The notes under the pieces: generated by a model | The model's input: the letters and a program-made list of their open reading frames with translations, nothing else | The model's database searches: none | Told to the model about the DNA's origin: nothing | NCBI RefSeq assembly: GCF_024385575.1 | Contig: NZ_JANFMV010000001.1 | Location: 1,579,681 to 1,643,680 of the forward strand | Direction of reading: 5' to 3' | DNA: 64,000 nt | Origin: Rhizobium sp. NRK18 | GTDB taxonomy: Bacteria; Pseudomonadota; Alphaproteobacteria; Rhizobiales; Rhizobiaceae | Shown here: piece after piece, positions 30,167 through 39,164 of the stretch | Layout of the letters: the number at the start of each line of letters is the position of its first letter | How positions within the stretch are numbered: position 1 is the stretch's first letter | Made by a program: the position numbers and the translations under genes

Positions 30167-31087
30167 TCACAGCCAGATCGGGTTGGTCCAGGCGCGTTTG
30201 CCGGCGGCGTCGATCACCGTGATGCGGATCCACGGGGATCTTGCGAAGCGCTGCAGCGGGATGCTGGCCTCGCTCATCGAGTGGCCGTGGGTGGCGACGG
30301 CGGCGGTGCCGTGGCCCTGGACGATGACGGAGGCGACGGCGGTCGACTGGACGGTGACGGCGGACGCCGACAGGGACACGCCGCGAATTTCCGGGCCCTG
30401 GCTCGAATAAAAGTCGCCGCGCTTCAGGGCTTCGAGCAGAAGCTCCGGCGTGTTGGCCTCGGACTTGACCATCACCCAGCCGCCGAAATGGTCCGGCTCG
30501 TTGAAGTGCGCATCATCGGTGGCAATCAGTGTCAGCCGGCGGCCTTCGGAGAGCAGGAGGTCGGCGGTGTGGAAGCCGTCCGGCCGGTCGCAGCCCATGG
30601 CGCAGCCGTGATTGTAGACCTCGACGGCGTGGGCGGCGTCGATCGAGCGGGCGTCATCGAGCGTCATGCCCGACCACTGCGGATGGGCGACGGCCACGAA
30701 GGCGCCGGCGTCGCGGGCGCGCCTGGCGATCTCCGGCCCTGTTTCCTGGCCTTCGACGGGTGTGAATTCCGGCGTGTGCGACGGGGCGAAATCCTCCGGC
30801 AGGCCGACGGCGAGGATATGCCAGAGTTCGCCGTTCTGCATGGCGCCGGAATGGAGTTCGGCGCCGAGTATGGTGGTGAACGTGTTGTCGCGGAAGGGCT
30901 TCGTGTCGGCGATCGGATAGTTGAAGCGGCCGACGAAATGATCGGTCAGCGCGATGAAGTCATAGCCTTCCACCTTGTAGCGCCGGCAGACTTCTTCGGG
31001 CGCCAGAATGCCGTCCGACAGGGTGGAATGCGTGTGCAGATTGCCGCGATGGAAGCGGCCGGGGGCGGAAAAGGCGGACAACGGCAT
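30167..31087 (-). CDS. PHP-domain metal-dependent hydrolase
   Basis: A 306-residue protein whose first 200 residues form a PHP (polymerase and histidinol phosphatase) domain. Metal ligands are visible in NLHTHSTLSDG (residues 16-26), FIALTDHF (near 46), GAELHSG (near 75), AVAHPQW (near 132) and ATDDAH (near 195). Such stand-alone PHP proteins are phosphoesterases. The last 90 residues are beta-rich and less conserved. It is transcribed 84 nt downstream of the Pot-type ABC transporter, so it may release phosphate from the imported compound (inference). Confidence 0.82.
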   Translation of the reverse strand: MPLSAFSAPGRFHRGNLHTHSTLSDGILAPEEVCRRYKVEGYDFIALTDHFVGRFNYPIADTKPFRDNTFTTILGAELHSGAMQNGELWHILAVGLPEDFAPSHTPEFTPVEGQETGPEIARRARDAGAFVAVAHPQWSGMTLDDARSIDAAHAVEVYNHGCAMGCDRPDGFHTADLLLSEGRRLTLIATDDAHFNEPDHFGGWVMVKSEANTPELLLEALKRGDFYSSQGPEIRGVSLSASAVTVQSTAVASVIVQGHGTAAVATHGHSMSEASIPLQRFARSPWIRITVIDAAGKRAWTNPIWL

Positions 31088-31171
31088 GATGAATGCTCCG
31101 GTGGCGGGGCTTGAAGGACGCCGGCCCCGCCGGGCGGCAAGCGGTGCTTTCAGACGCCGTTTGTGTTCCGA

Positions 31172-32230
31172 TTATTCGCGGATGACAAGCAGATCCGCAG
31201 CGGCAAAATGCAGCGTCGCCATGTCGCCGATCGCCGGCGGCTTGAGGCCGGGATTGTTGAACATGTCGAAGGAAATCGCATTGCCGCCAACATCGATCTT
31301 GGTGCGGATGACGGAGCCGAGGAAGTTGGTCGAGATGACCTTGCCGGTCAGCGCCGTGTCGCCCTCGGACGAATTGAGCGAACCGGCTTCGGGACGCAGT
31401 GCCAGCGAGATCTTGTCGCCGCCGTTCATAGCGCCGAGCGATTCCGTCAGGCTGATCGTCTGGTCGCCGATGGTGATGGTGTTGGCCGCGGGATCGGCGA
31501 CCTTTGCCTCGATGATGTTGAGCGTGCCGACGAAGCTCGCGACGAAGCGCGTCGCCGGCGTGTTGTAGACGTCTGACGGCGAGCCGATCTGGTCTGCGCG
31601 GCCGGCATTCATGACGACGATGCGGTCGGAGATCGACAGCGCCTCTTCCTGGTCGTGCGTGACGAAGATCGTGGTGATGCCGAGCTTTCGCTGGATGGCG
31701 CGGATTTCCTCGCGCAGCGAGACGCGGATCTTGGCGTCGAGCGCCGAGAGCGGCTCGTCAAGCAGGAGAACCTTGGGGCTTGGAGCTAGCGCGCGGGCAA
31801 GCGCCACGCGCTGCTGCTGGCCGCCGGACATCTGGTAGGGGAACCGGTCGGAGAGATGCTCGAGATGGATAAGGCCGAGCATTTCCTTCACCCGCTTCTG
31901 GATGTCGGCCTTGCTCATGCCGGCGATCTTCAGGCCGAAGGCGACGTTGTCGAAGACGGTCATGTTGGGAAACAGCGCGTAGGCCTGGAACACCATGCCG
32001 ATGTTGCGCTGGTTCGGCTTCAACCGAGATTGGTCGACGCCGTTGATGGTGATCATTCCGCCTGTCGGGATTTCGAATCCGGCGACCATGCGCAGGATGG
32101 TCGTCTTGCCGCAGCCCGACGGCCCGAGAAAGGAGATGAACTCGCCTTCGTCGATCGCCATGTTGAAGTCGTGCACGACTTTGACCGGGCCGAAGCTTTT
32201 CTGGATGTTGGTGAGTTCTAGAAAAGACAT
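31172..32230 (-). CDS. ABC transporter ATP-binding protein (PotA/FbpC type)
   Basis: A 352-residue ATPase with Walker A GPSGCGKTT near residue 37, a Q-loop in GMVFQAYALFPNMTV, the signature [15 protein letters not shown] near 136, DEPLSALDAKIR and an H-loop in FVTHDQEEAL. The last 120 residues form a TOBE regulatory domain (ISLALRPEAGSL). Family members drive uptake of polyamines, iron or phosphonates through two unequal permeases, as found just upstream. It ends the transport operon before the PHP gene. Confidence 0.92.
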   Translation of the reverse strand: MSFLELTNIQKSFGPVKVVHDFNMAIDEGEFISFLGPSGCGKTTILRMVAGFEIPTGGMITINGVDQSRLKPNQRNIGMVFQAYALFPNMTVFDNVAFGLKIAGMSKADIQKRVKEMLGLIHLEHLSDRFPYQMSGGQQQRVALARALAPSPKVLLLDEPLSALDAKIRVSLREEIRAIQRKLGITTIFVTHDQEEALSISDRIVVMNAGRADQIGSPSDVYNTPATRFVASFVGTLNIIEAKVADPAANTITIGDQTISLTESLGAMNGGDKISLALRPEAGSLNSSEGDTALTGKVISTNFLGSVIRTKIDVGGNAISFDMFNNPGLKPPAIGDMATLHFAAADLLVIRE

Positions 32231-32245
32231 TGGTTTTCAGTTCCT

Positions 32246-33034
32246 TCAGGCGAGGCGTGCGCTGGAGCGGGAGAGGCGCGAAACGAGCTGGATCAGGCCC
32301 ATGGAGAGCCAGGTGACGGCGAATGCGATGATGGCGAGCGCCGGCGGTTCATAGGCCCGGTTGGCGCCGATCAGCTGCAGATAGGGGCCGAAGGCCGGTC
32401 GATTGAGCAGCGAGGGCAGGGTGAACTCGCCGATGACGATCGCGAACGTGATGAACGAGCCGGACAGCACGCCGCTCATGACATTCGGGAAGATGCAGCG
32501 GAACATGATCATCGGCCAAGAGGCGCCGAGGCTCTGGGCGGCTTCGGTCAGCGTGTTGACGTCGATCGCGCGCATCGCTGTGTCGACGGCGCGGTACATA
32601 TAGGGCAGCGACAGCGTCATGAAGGCGAACATCAGCAGCGCATCGGTGCCGCGCGTCGTGCCGGTGAACGGGATCAGCGACGACGAATTGTAGAGCCGCA
32701 GATAGCCGAAGACGACGACGATGGCCGGGATGACCAGCGGCATGAGGCTCAGGAACTCGACGACGGGGCGGATCTGCGGCAGGCGCAGGCGTACCCAGTA
32801 GGCGGTCGGAACGACCAGCAGCATGCCGAAAAAGATCGTCAGCAGCGCCATGACGATCGAATAGGAAAAGGATTCGTGGAAGTTGACGTCCGAAAATACC
32901 GACCGGTAGGCGTCGAAGGAATATTCGCCGCGGCGCATGCGCAGCGAGAATTCGAACGTGCCGATCAATGGGACGATGAAGTAGAGCGAGCCGATGAAGA
33001 CGGCAAACCAGGCGCCGATATTCTTCGCATTCAT
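32246..33034 (-). CDS. ABC transporter permease (PotC-like)
   Basis: A 262-residue permease with six helices. The binding-protein-dependent transport signature lies in TEAAQSLGASWPMIMFRCIFPNVMSGV (EAA loop, near residue 180). The start codon overlaps the stop of the preceding permease in an ATGA arrangement, indicating translational coupling. It is shorter than its partner and carries a PotC-like N-terminus with an immediate first helix (WFAVFIGSLYFIVPLIGTFEFSL). Confidence 0.9.
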   Translation of the reverse strand: MNAKNIGAWFAVFIGSLYFIVPLIGTFEFSLRMRRGEYSFDAYRSVFSDVNFHESFSYSIVMALLTIFFGMLLVVPTAYWVRLRLPQIRPVVEFLSLMPLVIPAIVVVFGYLRLYNSSSLIPFTGTTRGTDALLMFAFMTLSLPYMYRAVDTAMRAIDVNTLTEAAQSLGASWPMIMFRCIFPNVMSGVLSGSFITFAIVIGEFTLPSLLNRPAFGPYLQLIGANRAYEPPALAIIAFAVTWLSMGLIQLVSRLSRSSARLA

Positions 33035-33903
33035 TTCTGCCACCTTTCGGCGCGCACGCGCAGCCAGATGTAGATGAGGTTCGAAATGCCGGTGATGACC
33101 ACCATGCCGAAGGCCAGCGCATAGCCGAGATTGGGGTTGTGCAGCACGTCGCCGCGGATCTGGGCATAGAGCTGGATCGGCACGATGTTGAAGGTCGAGC
33201 CGGTCAGCGAGTAGGCGGTGGCGATCGCGCCGAAGGCGTTGGCGAACATCAGGAGCAGCGTGCCGAGGATGCTCGGGAACAGGATGGGCAGCGCCACGCG
33301 GGTCCAGTATTGGAAGGTGGTGGCGCCAAGGCTCTGGGCGGCCTCCTGCCATTCCTTCTTCATGCCGTCGAGGGCCGGGGTGATGATCAGCACCATCAGC
33401 GGTATCTGAAAGTACATGTAGGTGATCGTCAGGCCGGTGAAGCTAAGCAGGTTGAAGCCGTGGGCGTAGATGTTCAGCCCGACGGTTTCCTTCAGGATCA
33501 GCGTCAGAAGACCGGTGCGGCCAAGCGTGGCGAGGAAGGCGAAGGCCAGCGGCACGCCGGCGAAGTTCGATGCCACGCCGCAGAATGTCATGATCGGCGA
33601 ACGGATGAATTTCGGCAGATCGCCGAGCACCACGGCCCAGGCGAGAAAGAAGCCGACGAGCCCGCCGCCGAGCGCCGAGGCGACCGATACCTTCAGCGAG
33701 ATCAGATAGGAGGCGAGGATCTTGTCGGTGAACAGCCCGCGGATGTTTTCCAGCGTGAACTGGCCGTCCTGATTGAGGAACGCGCCGATCAGGAGATAGA
33801 GCGTCGGGGCGATCAGGAACATCACCGCGAAGATCATGAACGGCGCGATGCCGAGCCAATCGACGACCTTCTTCTGCACGGCGGCGGACCGGTTAGCTTG
33901 CAT
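33031..33903 (-). CDS. ABC transporter permease (PotB-like)
   Basis: A 290-residue permease. After a basic cytoplasmic start it shows about six helices (GIAPFMIFAVMFLIAPTLYLLIGAF first) and the EAA loop in EWQEAAQSLGATTFQYWTRVALPILFPS near 195. It forms a heterodimer with the PotC-like subunit encoded downstream. It is separated from the binding-protein gene by an 80-nt gap containing a stem-loop. Confidence 0.9.
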   Translation of the reverse strand: MQANRSAAVQKKVVDWLGIAPFMIFAVMFLIAPTLYLLIGAFLNQDGQFTLENIRGLFTDKILASYLISLKVSVASALGGGLVGFFLAWAVVLGDLPKFIRSPIMTFCGVASNFAGVPLAFAFLATLGRTGLLTLILKETVGLNIYAHGFNLLSFTGLTITYMYFQIPLMVLIITPALDGMKKEWQEAAQSLGATTFQYWTRVALPILFPSILGTLLLMFANAFGAIATAYSLTGSTFNIVPIQLYAQIRGDVLHNPNLGYALAFGMVVITGISNLIYIWLRVRAERWQK

Positions 33904-33940
33904 GGGGCGGGCGCTTTCGAAAAGTCTTCAAACAATCAAG

Positions 33941-33968
33941 TGCCGCGGGGAGTTTTCTCCCCGCGGCA
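33941..33968 (-). terminator. Intercistronic stem-loop after binding-protein gene
   Basis: A perfect stem TGCCGCGGGGAG / CTCCCCGCGGCA with loop TTTT lies between the binding-protein stop and the permease start. No T-run follows on the minus strand, so message protection or partial attenuation is more likely than full termination. Confidence 0.6.
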
Positions 33969-33983
33969 TTGTCGGTTTCAGTA

Positions 33984-35087
33984 TTACTGAACGCTGGCGC
34001 CGACGACCGAATCCCAGTTTTCGGTGATCGTCTTCTTGTAGGCGTCCTGCTCTTCGAGCGTCGGGAAGATAGCCTTTGCATAGGCTTCTGCCGGCGGCAG
34101 CTTGTCGAGCATTTCCTGCGGGATCTTGCCAGCCTTCGCCATCGCGTTGAAGCGGATCGGGTGGCAGTAGCCCTTCAGCCAGCCGAGCTGACCTTCGTCG
34201 GAATACAGGTATTCCATCCACAGCTTGGCAGCGTTCGGGTGCGGGGCATAAGCCGAGATCGCCTGGACGTAGACGCCGGCGATGACGCCGGTTTCCGGGA
34301 TGACGACGTCGATCGGCGGGTTGCCGTTCAGCGTGTCACGGTCGGCGAGCGCGTTGTAGTCCCAGCGCAGGATGATCGGGGTCGTGCCCTGTGCGAGCGG
34401 AGCCGACTTGCCGATGACCGGAACGAAGTTGCCCTTGGAGTTCAGTTCCTTGAAGAATTCGAGACCAGCGTCGCCGGCCTTGGCGACGTCGCCGCCGGCA
34501 GCCGAAAGACCAGCCGCGAAGACAGCCGAGATGGCCTGGCTCGACGTGCGCGGGTCACCGGCAAGTGCCACCATGTTGGCATATTCCGGCTTCAGCAGGT
34601 CGGCCCAGTCCTTCGGGCTTTCCGTGGCGATGTCCTTGTTCACTTCGAAGGCCATGACGCCGTAGTAGTCGCCGTACCAGTAGCCGTCGGCATCCTTGGC
34701 GGAATCCGGGATTTCGTCCCAGGTCGAGACCTTGTAGGGCTGCACGAGGCCGTCAGCCTTGGCGGACGGACCGAAGGACAGGCCGACGTCGATGACGTCC
34801 GGAGCCTGGTCGCCGGTGTTGCCCTTGTTGGCCTTGATGGCTTCGATTTCGTCGCCGGAGCCGGCGTCGGGGTTCAGTTCGTTGACTTCGATGCCGTACT
34901 TCGCCTTGAAGCCGTCGATCAGAGCGCCATAACCGCACCAGTCATGCGGCAGGGCGATGGTGGTCAGCTTGCCTTCCTTCTTGGCGGCGGCAACGAGGTC
35001 GTCCATGGAATCCGCATATGCGAAAGGTGCGGATGCCACCATGATCGCTGTCGTCAGCGACAGCATGCGGTGCAGGGTGTTGGTCAC
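33984..35087 (-). CDS. Periplasmic extracellular solute-binding protein (Pot/Fut type)
   Basis: A 367-residue exported protein. The signal peptide is MLSLTTAIMVASAPFAYA. The mature part starts DSMDDLVAAAKKEGKLTTIALP, the usual opening of SBP_bac_1/6/8 proteins, and continues with GFKAKYGIEVNELNPDAGSGDEI and WDYNALADRDTL. Such proteins bind polyamines, Fe(III), phosphonates or phosphate esters. It is the first gene of the operon that also encodes two permeases, the ATPase and probably the PHP hydrolase. An RpiR regulator lies immediately upstream on the same strand. Confidence 0.88.
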   Translation of the reverse strand: MTNTLHRMLSLTTAIMVASAPFAYADSMDDLVAAAKKEGKLTTIALPHDWCGYGALIDGFKAKYGIEVNELNPDAGSGDEIEAIKANKGNTGDQAPDVIDVGLSFGPSAKADGLVQPYKVSTWDEIPDSAKDADGYWYGDYYGVMAFEVNKDIATESPKDWADLLKPEYANMVALAGDPRTSSQAISAVFAAGLSAAGGDVAKAGDAGLEFFKELNSKGNFVPVIGKSAPLAQGTTPIILRWDYNALADRDTLNGNPPIDVVIPETGVIAGVYVQAISAYAPHPNAAKLWMEYLYSDEGQLGWLKGYCHPIRFNAMAKAGKIPQEMLDKLPPAEAYAKAIFPTLEEQDAYKKTITENWDSVVGASVQ

Positions 35088-35265
35088 TTCTGTTTCTCCT
35101 CTTGTGAGCTACGGCCGAACGGCTTGCTCGGCGTTATTGAACTTGTGTGAATCCTGTGTGACGGTTTCCGTTGCGTGAGTTTCGTACATTGCGGACGCCG
35201 TCAGTTCTCCTGTCTCAACGTTTGTCCTGCGGCCTGCGGCCTGTTTGCTGCAACCTTCGTTCTCC

Positions 35266-36141
35266 CTATCTTGCCTTCCGGAAAAGCCTGGACTGTTCGA
35301 ACAGGCTTTCCAGGGTGTTGATGCGTTCCCGGGTTTCGTCCCAGCTGTCGTTCTGCACGGCTTCGATCAGTGCCTCGACGACGAACAGGATGACGACGGA
35401 GGAGTCCCATGCGGAGGGCGCCTCGATCTGGATGCGGAAGACATGGCTCGCATGCTTGGCGGCGGGCGAGGCCCATTGGTCCGTGAAGACGACAATCTCG
35501 ATGCCGCTTTCCGCGGCCGCGCGGGCGAGGCGGACGAGTTCTTCCTCATAGCGGCGGATGTCGAAGATCACCAGTACGTCGCCCTTCGCCATGTTCAGCA
35601 CGTATTGCGGCCATGACGAGGAGTTGGAGGTCATCAGCGTCGCGCGCGGGCGGATGACCTGCATATGGGTGAAGAGATATTCGGCAATGGCGCCGGTGAT
35701 GCGGCCGCCGACGAAGTAGAGGGAGCGGTCGCGGTCGGCCAGAAGTGCGGCCACCTTGTCGAACGTCGCCGTGTCTATGCCGGTCAGCGACTGGCGCAGG
35801 TTCGACATGATCGCATCGGCGAAGCGGTTGAGAATGTGCGTGTCCGGCGCGTTTGCCGCCCAGCGGTCATGCTTGGCGATGGGATTGGACAGGGTTTCCT
35901 CAAGCTCGTGATGCAGATGTGCCTGGAACTCCGGATAGCCCTTGTATCCGAGCTTCTGCACCATGCGGGCGACGGTGGGCGTCGACACGCCGGCCTGTTC
36001 GGCGATCGCCGTGATGCTTCCGAGCCCCGACACCGGGTAGTTTTCCAGAATACGGTCCGCAAGCATGCGCTCGGCGCGCGTCAACCCGCCGAAATTGGCA
36101 TGAATCACGTCTGCAACTGTTCTTGGCGACGTATCCGACAC
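35266..36141 (-). CDS. RpiR/MurR-family transcriptional regulator
   Basis: A 291-residue regulator. The N-terminal RpiR helix-turn-helix (LTRAERMLADRILENYPVSGLGSITAIAEQAGVSTPTVARMVQKLGYKGYPEFQ, residues 19-72) is joined to a SIS sugar-phosphate-binding domain (LYFVGGRITGAIAEYLFTHMQV, NMAKGDVLVIFDIRRYEEELVRLA, ESGIEIVVFTDQWASPAAKHAS). SIS regulators sense phosphosugars, which fits the neighbouring transporter with a phosphoesterase. It starts with GTG at 36141 with GGGGAA upstream. It precedes the binding-protein gene by 178 nt and is divergent from the amidohydrolase gene. Confidence 0.88.
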   Translation of the reverse strand: MSDTSPRTVADVIHANFGGLTRAERMLADRILENYPVSGLGSITAIAEQAGVSTPTVARMVQKLGYKGYPEFQAHLHHELEETLSNPIAKHDRWAANAPDTHILNRFADAIMSNLRQSLTGIDTATFDKVAALLADRDRSLYFVGGRITGAIAEYLFTHMQVIRPRATLMTSNSSSWPQYVLNMAKGDVLVIFDIRRYEEELVRLARAAAESGIEIVVFTDQWASPAAKHASHVFRIQIEAPSAWDSSVVILFVVEALIEAVQNDSWDETRERINTLESLFEQSRLFRKAR

Positions 36142-36223
36142 TGATGTTTTGTTCCCCGCCCGGCTTTTGCCGGTGCCTTCTTTTTATCACTAAAAACGGT
36201 GTTGATCAGCGAGTCAATAAAAA

Positions 36224-36280
36224 TGTAAAGAATTTTTCTGTCGCCATTGACAGTGACAGGATTGTGAAGAATTCTCTTCA
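36224..36280. promoter_or_regulatory. Possible RpiR operator pair (weak)
   Basis: Two AAGAATT-centred motifs lie in the AT-rich divergent promoter: TGTAAAGAATTTTTC (36224-36238) and the near-palindrome TGAAGAATTCTCTTCA (36265-36280). Their place between the RpiR gene and the divergent gene makes them candidates for autoregulation, but the RpiR consensus is variable and the support is weak. Confidence 0.25.
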
Positions 36281-36316
36281 TAAATTCGAAAGTCAGTGCG
36301 GAAAGGCCCCGGTTTC

Positions 36317-37093
36317 ATGCTGCATCATGCCGGATTGTTGACGCGATCGGAAGGCGATCCCGTCGGGATGGTCAATCCCGACGGTGCGGGCGATATCCTG
36401 ATCGTCTGCGAGCATGCGTCGAGGCGCCTGCCTGCAAGCGTTGGCAATCTCGGCCTGACGAACGATGTGCTGAAAAGCCATGTCGCCTGGGATCCGGGCG
36501 CGCTGGCCGTTGCGGAACGCCTGTCGGCAGCCTTTGATGCGCCGCTGGTCTATCAGCAGTTTTCGAGGCTGGTCTACGACTGCAACCGTCCGCCGGAATC
36601 GCCGGGCGCCATGCCGGAGACTAGTGAGATTTATGAGATTCCCGGCAACCGCAACCTGTCTGAACAGGAGCGTGATGCGCGGACCGAGGCGCTTTATCTG
36701 CCGTTTCATCGCCGGGTCGAAGAGGTGATCGAGGCGAGGGTGGCTGCGGGGTGCGGCACGGTGCTTGTCACCATGCACAGTTTCACGCCGGTCTATTTCG
36801 GCAAGCAGCGGGAGGTCGAGATCGGCATCCTGCACGACGACGATGCGCGGTTTGCGGATGCCATGCTGTCCGCCTGCGACGATCTCGACAGCCCGTACCG
36901 CGTCAGACGCAATGAGCCTTACGGCCCGGCCGACGGCGTGACGCATACGCTGAACCTGCACGCCAAGGCGCGCGGCATGCTGAACGTGATGATCGAGGTG
37001 CGCAACGACCTGATCGCCGACGAGGCCGGTCAGGCGAGGGCGGCTGGCTATCTGGAAGATCTTTTGAAACAGGCCCTGCAGAAAAGCAGCTGA
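36317..37093 (+). CDS. N-formylglutamate amidohydrolase family protein
   Basis: A 258-residue zinc hydrolase of the HutG-2/FGase family. Landmark motifs are ILIVCEHASRRLPASVGNLGL near residue 25 (Glu-His), VYQQFSRLVYDCNRPPE near 82, LPFHRRVEEVIEARV, VLVTMHSFTPVYFGK near 155 and VMIEVRNDLIADEAGQ near 230. Classical members release formate from N-formylglutamate. Many rhizobial homologues lie next to transporter genes and act on other N-acyl or gamma-linked glutamates. The ATG at 36317 was used, although a GTG at 36296 is also possible. It may form an operon with the TRAP genes 125 nt downstream. Confidence 0.85.
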   Translation: MLHHAGLLTRSEGDPVGMVNPDGAGDILIVCEHASRRLPASVGNLGLTNDVLKSHVAWDPGALAVAERLSAAFDAPLVYQQFSRLVYDCNRPPESPGAMPETSEIYEIPGNRNLSEQERDARTEALYLPFHRRVEEVIEARVAAGCGTVLVTMHSFTPVYFGKQREVEIGILHDDDARFADAMLSACDDLDSPYRVRRNEPYGPADGVTHTLNLHAKARGMLNVMIEVRNDLIADEAGQARAAGYLEDLLKQALQKSS

Positions 37094-37172
37094 ACGACAA
37101 GAAGAGCTGTAGGGTACGGGGAACAGTCAGGACGAGGTAAGGCGCGGGTCACGATCCGAACTGGAGAGGGAA

Positions 37173-37226
37173 ATGACGATTTTGAGGGATGCAGGCAGAT
37201 CACGGCGCGGGGGCGTCGATGCCTGA
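37173..37226 (+). CDS. Short leader ORF overlapping the TRAP small permease start
   Basis: A 17-residue reading frame (MTILRDAGRSRRGGVDA) with a good ribosome binding site (GGAGAGGG, 3 nt upstream). It ends 8 nt inside the dctQ gene, whose own ATG has a poor site. This could be a translational coupling leader. It is too short to support by codon use. Confidence 0.3.
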   Translation: MTILRDAGRSRRGGVDA

Positions 37227-37734
37227 TTATTTGAAAACCTATGTGCGTCGCGTCGACCGGTTCAACCGGCGTCTCGGCCGAATTGTGATGTATCTCGTCT
37301 TCGTCCTGATGGGCGTGCTCTTGTATTCATCGATTTCAAAGGTGTTCTTCCTGCCGGCTAATTGGACGCTGGAAATGGCGGAGTTCATCATGATCGCCTA
37401 TTTCCTGCTCGGCGGTCCCTATTCCATGCAGCTCGACAGCCATGTGCGCATGGATCTGATCTATGGCCGATGGTCGCCGCGCACCAAGGCGATCGTCGAC
37501 TGCTTCACCATCTTCCTGCTGCTCGCCTATCTCGGCTTCATGCTCTATGGCGGCATTTCGTCGACCATGTATGCGCTGGAATACGGCGAGACGAGCTATT
37601 CGTCCTGGTCGCCCTACATGGCACCGATCAAGATTGCCATGACGCTCGGCATTTTCCTGATGATCCTGCAGTCGATCTCCATCCTGATCAAGGACGTCGC
37701 CATCTGGAGAGGGGAGCCGATCGATGACGTATGA
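37219..37734 (+). CDS. dctQ: TRAP transporter small permease (DctQ)
   Basis: A 171-residue membrane protein with four helices (IVMYLVFVLMGVLLYSSI first) and the DctQ pattern FLPANWTLEMAEFIMIAYFLLGGPYSMQLDSHVRMDLIYGRWSPRTKAI. Together with DctM it imports an organic acid or related solute delivered by DctP using the sodium or proton gradient. The ATG at 37219 was chosen from the hydrophobic start. An in-frame ATG at 37189 would add ten polar residues. It overlaps dctM by 11 nt. Confidence 0.9.
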   Translation: MPDYLKTYVRRVDRFNRRLGRIVMYLVFVLMGVLLYSSISKVFFLPANWTLEMAEFIMIAYFLLGGPYSMQLDSHVRMDLIYGRWSPRTKAIVDCFTIFLLLAYLGFMLYGGISSTMYALEYGETSYSSWSPYMAPIKIAMTLGIFLMILQSISILIKDVAIWRGEPIDDV

Positions 37735-39049
37735 GTTGATCGCCTTCTTCATGTTCCTGTCGATGATGCTGACCATGTTTACCGGTCAGCGGGTGTTCGC
37801 CGCGATCGGTGTCGTGGGCGTCGTCGCTGCCGCGCTCCTCTGGGGTCCCGGCGGCATGGAACTGGGCTTTTCCGCCGGCATGAAGCTGATGAAATGGTAC
37901 GCGCTCGTGACGCTGCCGCTGTTCATCTACATGGGCTACCTGCTGTCTGAATCCGGTCTTGCCGAAGACCTCTACAAGATGTTCCACGTCTGGATGGGCG
38001 GGCTGCCCGGCGGTCTCGCTGTCGGCACGATCGGGCTGATGGTCATCATCTCGGCGATGAACGGCCTGTCGGTCGCCGGCATGGCGATCGGCGCGACGAT
38101 CGCGCTGCCGGAACTTCTGAAGCGCGGCTACGACAAGATCATGGTCTCGGGTGTGATTCAGGCGGGCTCCTCGCTCGGCATCCTCGTGCCGCCGTCGGTC
38201 GTGCTCGTTCTTTATGGCATGATTGCCCGCCAGCCGGTCGGCAAGCTCTGGCTGGCCGGTGCCTTCCCGGGCCTGCTTCTGGCGGCGCTTTTCACCATCT
38301 ACATCATCATCCGCTGCAAGATGCAGCCGGAACTGGCGCCGATGCTGTCGCCCGAGGAACGCAATGTTCCGATGAGGGAAAAGCTGAAGCTTCTGCGGGC
38401 GGGGATCATTCCCTTCCTGATCTTCTTCCTGATGATGGGCCTGTTCATCATGGGCGTCACCAGCCTTGTCGAAAGCTCGGCGATCGGTGCGGCCTCCGCG
38501 CTGCTGGCCGCCTGGTACAAGGGTCGCCTGACCAAGGAGGTCTGGAACCGCACGCTCGAGCAGACGCTCGGCATCACCGCGATGTTCATGTGGATCATCA
38601 TGGCGGCGCTCTGCTTCGGTGCGGTGTTCGACGGTCTCGGCGCGGTAAAGACGATCTCGTCGATCTTCCAGGACAAGCTCGGCCTCGGTCCCTGGGAAAT
38701 CCTCATCCTGATGCAGATTTCCTTCATCATCATGGGGACGTTCCTGGACGATACCGCCATGCTGGTCATCGTCGCGCCGCTCTACATTCCGCTGGTCCGG
38801 GCGCTCGGCTTCGATCTCGTCTGGTATGGTGTGCTCTACACGATCACCTGCCAGATCGCCTACATGACGCCGCCGTTCGGCTACAACCTGTTCCTGATGC
38901 GCGCCATGGCACCGCCGGAAATTGCGCTGAAGGACATCTACAAGTCGGTCTGGCCGTTTGTAGGACTGATGATCATCGGGCTCGTCATCGTGATGCTGTT
39001 TCCGCAGATCGCGCTGTGGCTGCCGGAAAAGGTGGCGGTCCGGGGCTAG
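37724..39049 (+). CDS. dctM: TRAP transporter large permease (DctM)
   Basis: A 441-residue transporter subunit with about 12 hydrophobic segments. Diagnostic are GMAIGATIALPELLKRGYDKIMVSGVIQAGSSLGILVPPSVVLVLYGMIA and GTFLDDTAMLVIVAPLYIPLVRALGFDLVWYGVLYTITCQIAYMTPPFGYNLFLMRAMAP, both standard for DctM. It forms the ion-coupled channel with DctQ. The ATG overlaps dctQ by 11 nt and has GAGAGGGGAG upstream. Confidence 0.95.
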   Translation: MTYELIAFFMFLSMMLTMFTGQRVFAAIGVVGVVAAALLWGPGGMELGFSAGMKLMKWYALVTLPLFIYMGYLLSESGLAEDLYKMFHVWMGGLPGGLAVGTIGLMVIISAMNGLSVAGMAIGATIALPELLKRGYDKIMVSGVIQAGSSLGILVPPSVVLVLYGMIARQPVGKLWLAGAFPGLLLAALFTIYIIIRCKMQPELAPMLSPEERNVPMREKLKLLRAGIIPFLIFFLMMGLFIMGVTSLVESSAIGAASALLAAWYKGRLTKEVWNRTLEQTLGITAMFMWIIMAALCFGAVFDGLGAVKTISSIFQDKLGLGPWEILILMQISFIIMGTFLDDTAMLVIVAPLYIPLVRALGFDLVWYGVLYTITCQIAYMTPPFGYNLFLMRAMAPPEIALKDIYKSVWPFVGLMIIGLVIVMLFPQIALWLPEKVAVRG

Positions 39050-39164
39050 GTGCCGCGCACGGATTTTTGAAGGCCCCCGACAGAAGGGGCCGGACTGTGA
39101 GACCGGTGGCGGGGGATTTCGCTGCCGATAAGACAAACCAGAGAAGCTTTAGAGGGATACCAAC

